Assembly (NCBI GenBank): GCA_964503935.1
Contig: CAZDCJ010000041.1
Location: forward strand, 1 to 8,871
Origin: STD2-77 sp964503935
Lineage (GTDB): Bacteria > Patescibacteriota > Minisyncoccia > JAHIHE01 > JAGLIN01
Direction of reading: 5' to 3'
Length of the DNA: 8,871 bases
Shown: piece after piece, positions 4,440-8,871 of the stretch
How the letters are laid out: the number at the start of each line of letters is the position of its first letter
Position numbering within the stretch: position 1 is the stretch's first letter
Translations under genes and position numbers: made by a program
The notes under the pieces: model-generated
What the model was told of the DNA's origin: nothing
Database searches by the model: none
What the model saw: the letters and a program-made list of their open reading frames with translations, nothing else

Positions 4440-6872
4440 ATGGCGAAAAATAGAAAAGAGGAGCTGGTCTTGTGGTTCGATGAAGTGACCAACAAGGATG
4501 TTGCTCTCGTAGGCGGCAAGAATGCATCATTGGGGGAAATGTATCAGAAGCTTACCGGCAAGAAGGTGAATATTCCTAACGGGTTTGCGACTACGGCGTA
4601 TGCTTATCGCTACTTCATGAAGGAGTCGGGACTGATGGATGAGATCAGGAGCATCCTTAAGGATCTCGACACGCGCGATATGGAAAACCTGGCTACGCGC
4701 GGCGAGAAGATCCGTCACGCGATCATGGCGGCGGAATTCCCGCAGGATTTCAAAGATGAAATCACTAAGGCCTATCGCAAGATAGAACAGCAATACGGAG
4801 CGCGTGCCGATATGGCCGTGCGCAGCAGCGCGACCGCCGAGGACTTGCCGGATGCGTCTTTTGCCGGTCAGCAGGAGTCCTATCTCAATGTGCGGGGCGT
4901 GCATGATATCCTCTATGCCACTAAGCAATGCGTTTCTTCTCTTTTCACTAATCGCGCCATATCCTACCGCGTCGATCGCGGGTTCGACCATTTCAATATC
5001 GCCCTTTCTGTGGGGGTGCAGAAGATGGTGCGCTCTGACAAGGCGGTCAGTGGCGTCATGTTTTCCATCGATACCGAGTCCGGTTTCCGTGATGCGGTAG
5101 TCATCAACGGCTCTTACGGTCTCGGCGAGAACATCGTGAAAGGCCGCGTCAATCCTGATGAATACTATATTTTTCAGCCGACTCTCAAACAAGGCTTCAA
5201 GCCGATCGTGGAAAAGCGTCTGGGCTTCAAAGAAGAGAAACTGATCTATTCTACCGAAGGTCGGAATGTGACCAAGAACGTCAAGGTGTCCATGGAGGAT
5301 CGTCGCCGTTTCTGTCTGAGTGATGCCGAAGTCCTCCAATTGGCGCGCTGGGCGACTCTCATCGAGGAGCACTACAAGCGTCCGATGGACATGGAGTGGG
5401 CCAAGGACGGTATCACGGGCAAGCTTTATATCGTGCAGGCCCGGCCCGAGACGGCGCAGAGTAACCGCGACAGCAATTTCCTCGAGGAGTATCTCTTGAA
5501 AGAGAAAGGCAAGATCCTGTGCTCTGGGGCGAGCGTCGGTTACAAGATCGGACATGGCAAAGCCAATGTGATCAAAGACGTCTCGGACATCGGCGATTTC
5601 AATAAGGGCGAGGTGCTCGTCACCGAGATGACCGATCCGGACTGGGAGCCGATCATGAAGATGGCTTCGGCGATTGTCACCAACTCGGGCGGAAGGACTT
5701 GCCATGCAGCCATCATCTCGCGCGAACTTGGCATCCCATGCATCGTCGGTACGCGCAACGCGACCGAGATGATCAAGACCGGCAGGGATATCACGGTTTC
5801 CTGCGCGGAAGGGGAGACCGGATACGCCTACGACGGCGTACTGAAATTCGAGGTCAAGAAGACCGACCTCAAGAAGCTCAAACGGCCTAAGAACGTGAAG
5901 ATCATGATGAACCTGGGCGAGCCGGAACAGGCGTTTACGCAGTCCCTAATTCCTAATGACGGCGTGGGATTGGCGCGGGAAGAATTCGTCATCAACAATT
6001 CCATCCGAGTCCATCCATTGGCGCTTCTGGCCATGGACGGGAAGATAAAGAATGTGCATATCGACCGCCACACTGCCAAGGTCATCGATAAGATCACTTA
6101 TGGCTACAAGAACAAGACGGAATTCTTCATCGACAAACTGGCGCAAGGCATCGGAAAATTAGGCGCAGCTTTTTACCCCAAGGACGTGATCGTGCGTTTC
6201 TCCGATTTCAAGACCAACGAATATGCCAACCTTATCGGCGGGCAGTACTTCGAGCCGAAGGAAGAGAACCCGATGATCGGCTGGCGCGGAGCTTCCAGAT
6301 ATTATGACGAGAAATATGCCGCCGCTTTCGCTCTAGAGTGCGAAGCGATCAAGCGGGTGCGCGAAGAGTTCGGGCTGACTAACGTAATCGTGATGATCCC
6401 GTTCTGTCGCACTCTCGACGAAGGCAAGAGCGTGATTGAGATCATGAAGAAGGCGGGACTCGAGCGGGGAAAGAACGGGTTGAAGGTATTTGTCATGGCG
6501 GAAATCCCGGCAAATATTATCCTCGTGGACGAGTTCGCCAAGATTTTCGATGGTTTTTCTATCGGCAGCAACGACCTTACCCAGCTCACTCTGGGACTCG
6601 ACCGCGATAACGGCACCCTTGCGCATATCGGCAACGAGAAGAATGAAGCGGTGAAGATCCTGATCCGCCAATTGATTGCCGGGGCGCACAAGCGCAAGCG
6701 CAAAGTGGGTATCTGCGGGCAGGCGCCTTCCGACTTCCCGGAATACGCCGAATGGCTGATGAAGGAAGGCATCGACAGTATCTCGGTCACGCCTGACACG
6801 GTACTCAAGACCACGCTCAATCTTAGCACTATCGGCACGAGGAAGAAGGTCGTAAAAGCGAAGAAGAAGTAA
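4440..6872 (+). CDS. ppsA: Phosphoenolpyruvate synthase (pyruvate, water dikinase)
   Basis: An 810-residue cytoplasmic enzyme that converts pyruvate, ATP and water to phosphoenolpyruvate, AMP and phosphate, normally feeding gluconeogenesis. The N-terminal ATP/pyruvate-binding domain (about 18-345) has VGGKNASLGEM and AVRSSATAEDLPDASFAGQQ. The swivelling phosphohistidine domain (about 385-465) has GGRTCHAAIISRELGIP with catalytic H422. The C-terminal TIM barrel (about 485-795) has GLAREEF, RFSDFKTNEYANLIGG, NPMIGWRGASRYY, IGSNDLTQLTLGLDRD, and GICGQAPSD with active-site C759. The Q-x-P-S-D ending marks PEP synthase rather than pyruvate phosphate dikinase, which usually has GEHGGDP. The length is slightly above the E. 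coli enzyme (792). The tail ends in a lysine-rich run, RKKVVKAKKK. All key residues are intact. It has its own promoter and terminator, so it is probably transcribed alone. Confidence 0.96.
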   Translation: MAKNRKEELVLWFDEVTNKDVALVGGKNASLGEMYQKLTGKKVNIPNGFATTAYAYRYFMKESGLMDEIRSILKDLDTRDMENLATRGEKIRHAIMAAEFPQDFKDEITKAYRKIEQQYGARADMAVRSSATAEDLPDASFAGQQESYLNVRGVHDILYATKQCVSSLFTNRAISYRVDRGFDHFNIALSVGVQKMVRSDKAVSGVMFSIDTESGFRDAVVINGSYGLGENIVKGRVNPDEYYIFQPTLKQGFKPIVEKRLGFKEEKLIYSTEGRNVTKNVKVSMEDRRRFCLSDAEVLQLARWATLIEEHYKRPMDMEWAKDGITGKLYIVQARPETAQSNRDSNFLEEYLLKEKGKILCSGASVGYKIGHGKANVIKDVSDIGDFNKGEVLVTEMTDPDWEPIMKMASAIVTNSGGRTCHAAIISRELGIPCIVGTRNATEMIKTGRDITVSCAEGETGYAYDGVLKFEVKKTDLKKLKRPKNVKIMMNLGEPEQAFTQSLIPNDGVGLAREEFVINNSIRVHPLALLAMDGKIKNVHIDRHTAKVIDKITYGYKNKTEFFIDKLAQGIGKLGAAFYPKDVIVRFSDFKTNEYANLIGGQYFEPKEENPMIGWRGASRYYDEKYAAAFALECEAIKRVREEFGLTNVIVMIPFCRTLDEGKSVIEIMKKAGLERGKNGLKVFVMAEIPANIILVDEFAKIFDGFSIGSNDLTQLTLGLDRDNGTLAHIGNEKNEAVKILIRQLIAGAHKRKRKVGICGQAPSDFPEYAEWLMKEGIDSISVTPDTVLKTTLNLSTIGTRKKVVKAKKK

Positions 6873-6883
6873 TTTCGACTCTG

Positions 6884-6917
6884 GAAGAAACGCGAAAAAT
6901 CGCGTTTCTTCTTGTTT
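6884..6917 (+). terminator. Strong intrinsic terminator of ppsA
   Basis: GAAGAAACGCGA (6884-6895) pairs perfectly over 12 bp with TCGCGTTTCTTC (6900-6911) around an AAAA loop, followed by TTGTTT. It begins 12 bases after the stop codon. Confidence 0.88.
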
Positions 6918-7030
6918 CTCTCATCTCTGATACGGGAGGTGGACTATATAAGATGCGGGTATGCGGCATAAGCGCTGGGTATTAAAGGGAAGGAGAGTAA
7001 AGGTATGCGGATGGGCCAGTGCGGATCGCC

Positions 7031-7082
7031 GATAATCGCGGTTTTCTGTCGGAATCAGGGCTGGGATCAGCCGATTCTTATC
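7031..7082 (+). other. Stem-loop in the gene-free stretch before the hydrolase-like gene
   Basis: GAATC (7052-7056), a bulged AG, and GGCTG (7059-7063) pair with CAGCC (7068-7072) and GATTC (7073-7077) around a GGAT loop. An outer GATAA (7031-7035) can pair with TTATC (7078-7082), leaving a 16-base unpaired side on the 5' strand. No T-tract follows, so it is not an obvious terminator. The rest of 6918-7108 holds no gene, no clear promoter and no riboswitch I recognise; GGTATGCGG occurs twice (6958-6966 and 7002-7010). Confidence 0.4.
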
Positions 7083-7108
7083 TAATAATCGTTTAAAGCT
7101 CCCAGTAT

Positions 7109-8871
7109 ATGGATGACATTCGTCGCTTTATGAGGAGATATATCCGTGCTGGTGCGGGTCTGGTTGTTTTGGTCTCTCTCATCCTCTCCCAGCTGCCATC
7201 CGGAGCGATGCCGCCGGCAAAAGTTGCCCAAGCGTCTCCGGTCATTACGACTTATGTGGTACCGGCCATCTCGGACACGAAGATCCTTCCGAAATCCGCA
7301 GTATCCTCATCTTATATTTCCAGCGCGATTTCTGACCGATTATCTCCCGGCGAATATCGCGCAGCCAGTTTTGTGGTTAATTCAAGTGAGGCCATTAGCG
7401 CGCTCCAAGTCCAGCCGTCTGTGCTTACTGGAGGCGGAAACGCTATAGCGAGTGCCGCTATCGACATCAAGGCGGTCAAGTGCTGGTATCAAGGCGACTA
7501 TCGTTCCACTTGGGAAGCGGTCGAAAACGGCAGCGGCCGTTATCTTACGCCGGAGCTTCTGCTTAACGATGATTCGCTGGTAAAAGTGGAAGGGGATACC
7601 TGGGGCCGATGGAACGCTTCCAATCCGAACGGTAAGAATTATCTTAAGCTCACTACCGGGTCCTATATCGATATCTCCTCTGCTTCAGAAGGGATCCATG
7701 GAAAAGTGATTACTCTTTCGGAGCGGCCGGTCAAAGACGCGGCGACTCTCCAGCCGGTCAATCTTCCGGCAAGTTACAACAAACAATTCTGGATCACTTT
7801 TCATGTCCCGGAAGGGACGGCGGGGGGAAACTATGCCGGTACCATCGCCCTTATGAGCGGCGGCCAGACTCTAAAGACGCTCGCTGTGAACTTGACGGTG
7901 CTGCCTATTTTTTTGCCCGAACCAGATGTGGAATATAGTATCTACTACTCTGGAACCTTGCGTGGCAGCGGGGGGATCGGTTCGGCTGAGAAGACCCACG
8001 AACAGCATGTCGCCGAGCTTGCGGATATGAAGAAACACAACGTCACCAATCCGACTCTTTATCCGATGGACGGCGAAAATGATCTTAAACAGCGGCTTCA
8101 AGACCGGCTGAATGCGGGCATGGACAATACTAACCTTTATTATGTAGCGGATTGGATAGAGACAGAAGACATTTCTTATTACAAAGCCCTGACAGCTCCG
8201 TACGGGGTAAAGAATATTTTTTTCTACGGACCGGACGAAGCTAAGGTGGATAAGACACTGATTGCCAGTCAGCATGCCGCTGGAGCATTTCATTTCACTG
8301 CCGAATGGCAGGATATTTATGCTGATGATGCGGCCAACGCCTTGGATATCCTTATCGCCGGTAATTATTGGCCGGATTTGGCGATCAAGTATCATTCCTA
8401 CGGACATAAGGTGTATCTTTATAACTCCCCGCAGGCCGTGCCAGAATATCCGCGTACTTTCCGACAGAATTACGGCCTTAATATCTGGCAACTCGATTAT
8501 GACGGTGCTATGGATTTTGCTTACCAGTGGGCGACGGTGGACGTGTGGAATGATTTCGATTATGCGGGAGGGGACACGTCCCATTATCGTGAACACATAT
8601 TCGCATATCCTACGATGGACGGCGTAGTTGATACCATCCAGTGGGAAGGTTTTCGGGAAGGGGCCAATGATATGCGCTATCTGGCGGCTCTCTATGATTC
8701 TATTGAGGCTGCGAAAAGGCAGGGTATAAGCACGACCGAAGCTGAGAATTATCTGACTATGCTCAAAAGTACTGATCTCGATAATCAGAATCTCGATTCC
8801 ATTCGGTTGCAAATGATAGATTATATTCTGGCGCTTGATTCCGCGGCTTCTGCTAATGCCAAATATCTCCT
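7109..8871 (+). CDS. Exported GH123/DUF4091-like protein, 3' end cut off
   Basis: Open from ATG 7109 to the window edge (587 codons, no stop). An in-frame stop at 7094 makes 7109 the first ATG. No Shine-Dalgarno site precedes it. A twin-Arg-rich N-terminus and a hydrophobic core (about 14-28) form a signal peptide or anchor. Residues about 75-270 look like a beta-sandwich, with PGEYRAASFVV (80-90) and a VKCWYQGD stretch (122-129) typical of the N-terminal part of DUF4091 proteins. Residues about 275-540 fit the (beta/alpha)8 domain. The acid pair D376-E377 in FFYGPDEA matches the Asp-Glu catalytic pair of GH123 beta-N-acetylgalactosaminidases, and WEGFREGANDMRYL (512-525) matches the closing motif of the family. 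Function is probably glycan hydrolysis outside the cytoplasm, but the substrate is unknown. The family is recalled from motifs, not searched. Confidence 0.75.
   Translation, partial: MDDIRRFMRRYIRAGAGLVVLVSLILSQLPSGAMPPAKVAQASPVITTYVVPAISDTKILPKSAVSSSYISSAISDRLSPGEYRAASFVVNSSEAISALQVQPSVLTGGGNAIASAAIDIKAVKCWYQGDYRSTWEAVENGSGRYLTPELLLNDDSLVKVEGDTWGRWNASNPNGKNYLKLTTGSYIDISSASEGIHGKVITLSERPVKDAATLQPVNLPASYNKQFWITFHVPEGTAGGNYAGTIALMSGGQTLKTLAVNLTVLPIFLPEPDVEYSIYYSGTLRGSGGIGSAEKTHEQHVAELADMKKHNVTNPTLYPMDGENDLKQRLQDRLNAGMDNTNLYYVADWIETEDISYYKALTAPYGVKNIFFYGPDEAKVDKTLIASQHAAGAFHFTAEWQDIYADDAANALDILIAGNYWPDLAIKYHSYGHKVYLYNSPQAVPEYPRTFRQNYGLNIWQLDYDGAMDFAYQWATVDVWNDFDYAGGDTSHYREHIFAYPTMDGVVDTIQWEGFREGANDMRYLAALYDSIEAAKRQGISTTEAENYLTMLKSTDLDNQNLDSIRLQMIDYILALDSAASANAKYL

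Noticed and set aside
4527..5705. 392-residue open frame on the - strand inside ppsA
   Set aside because: It is fully antisense to a strongly conserved enzyme and has no recognisable domain. Long antisense frames are common in such coding sequence.
6302..6838. 178-residue open frame on the - strand at the end of ppsA
   Set aside because: It is antisense to the catalytic TIM barrel of PEP synthase and has no signals of its own.
7146..7448. Short + frame starting at GTG 7146, preceded by AGGAG
   Set aside because: The AGGAG is well placed by chance. The frame is out of register with the 587-codon gene and encodes no recognisable protein.
7871..8812. 313-residue open frame on the - strand opposite the hydrolase-like gene
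   Set aside because: The + frame is open for 587 codons with a signal peptide and GH123-like motifs. The - frame has no recognisable domain.

Overview
The window looks like part of a bacterial chromosome, probably from the Patescibacteria/CPR (Parcubacteria-like). This is an inference. It rests on the pairing of small LemA and HtpX proteins, a short secreted protein with thrombospondin type 3-like calcium repeats, hypothetical membrane proteins, and a tRNA gene with no encoded CCA end. TGA is used as a stop (at 1883, 2467 and 3727), so the lineages that read UGA as glycine are excluded. Base composition looks close to balanced. I see no transposase, integrase, phage gene, CRISPR array or known defence gene.

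Left part (1-2565, all + strand). The 3' two thirds of a tRNA-Arg(CCG) and its terminator are followed by an extended -10 promoter and then lemA, htpX and a five-repeat TSP3-like protein. These three genes may form one envelope-maintenance unit. A roughly 116-bp nested palindrome, resembling a REP or MITE element, sits between lemA and htpX. The unit ends in two hairpins, the second with a T-tract.

Middle part (2566-4439). A well-formed sigma70-type promoter drives a polytopic membrane protein of unknown function from an A-rich leader without a Shine-Dalgarno site. It ends at a terminator. Converging on it from the - strand is a small lipoprotein gene with its own promoter, Shine-Dalgarno site and terminator. 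The promoters of the lipoprotein gene and of ppsA lie back to back between the two genes.

Right part (4440-8871). A complete phosphoenolpyruvate synthase (ppsA) is followed by a strong 12-bp terminator. A gene-free stretch of about 200 bp comes next, with one large hairpin. The last gene encodes an exported protein resembling DUF4091/GH123 glycoside hydrolases, and it runs off the right edge. It is open from 7109 to the end.

Most of the protein genes here concern the envelope or exported proteins: LemA, HtpX, the TSP3 protein, the membrane protein, the lipoprotein and the hydrolase-like protein. ppsA is the single central-metabolism gene. No gene cluster is clearly a new system. The least ordinary items are the nested palindrome, the exported GH123-like protein, and the general lack of Shine-Dalgarno sites on the + strand genes.
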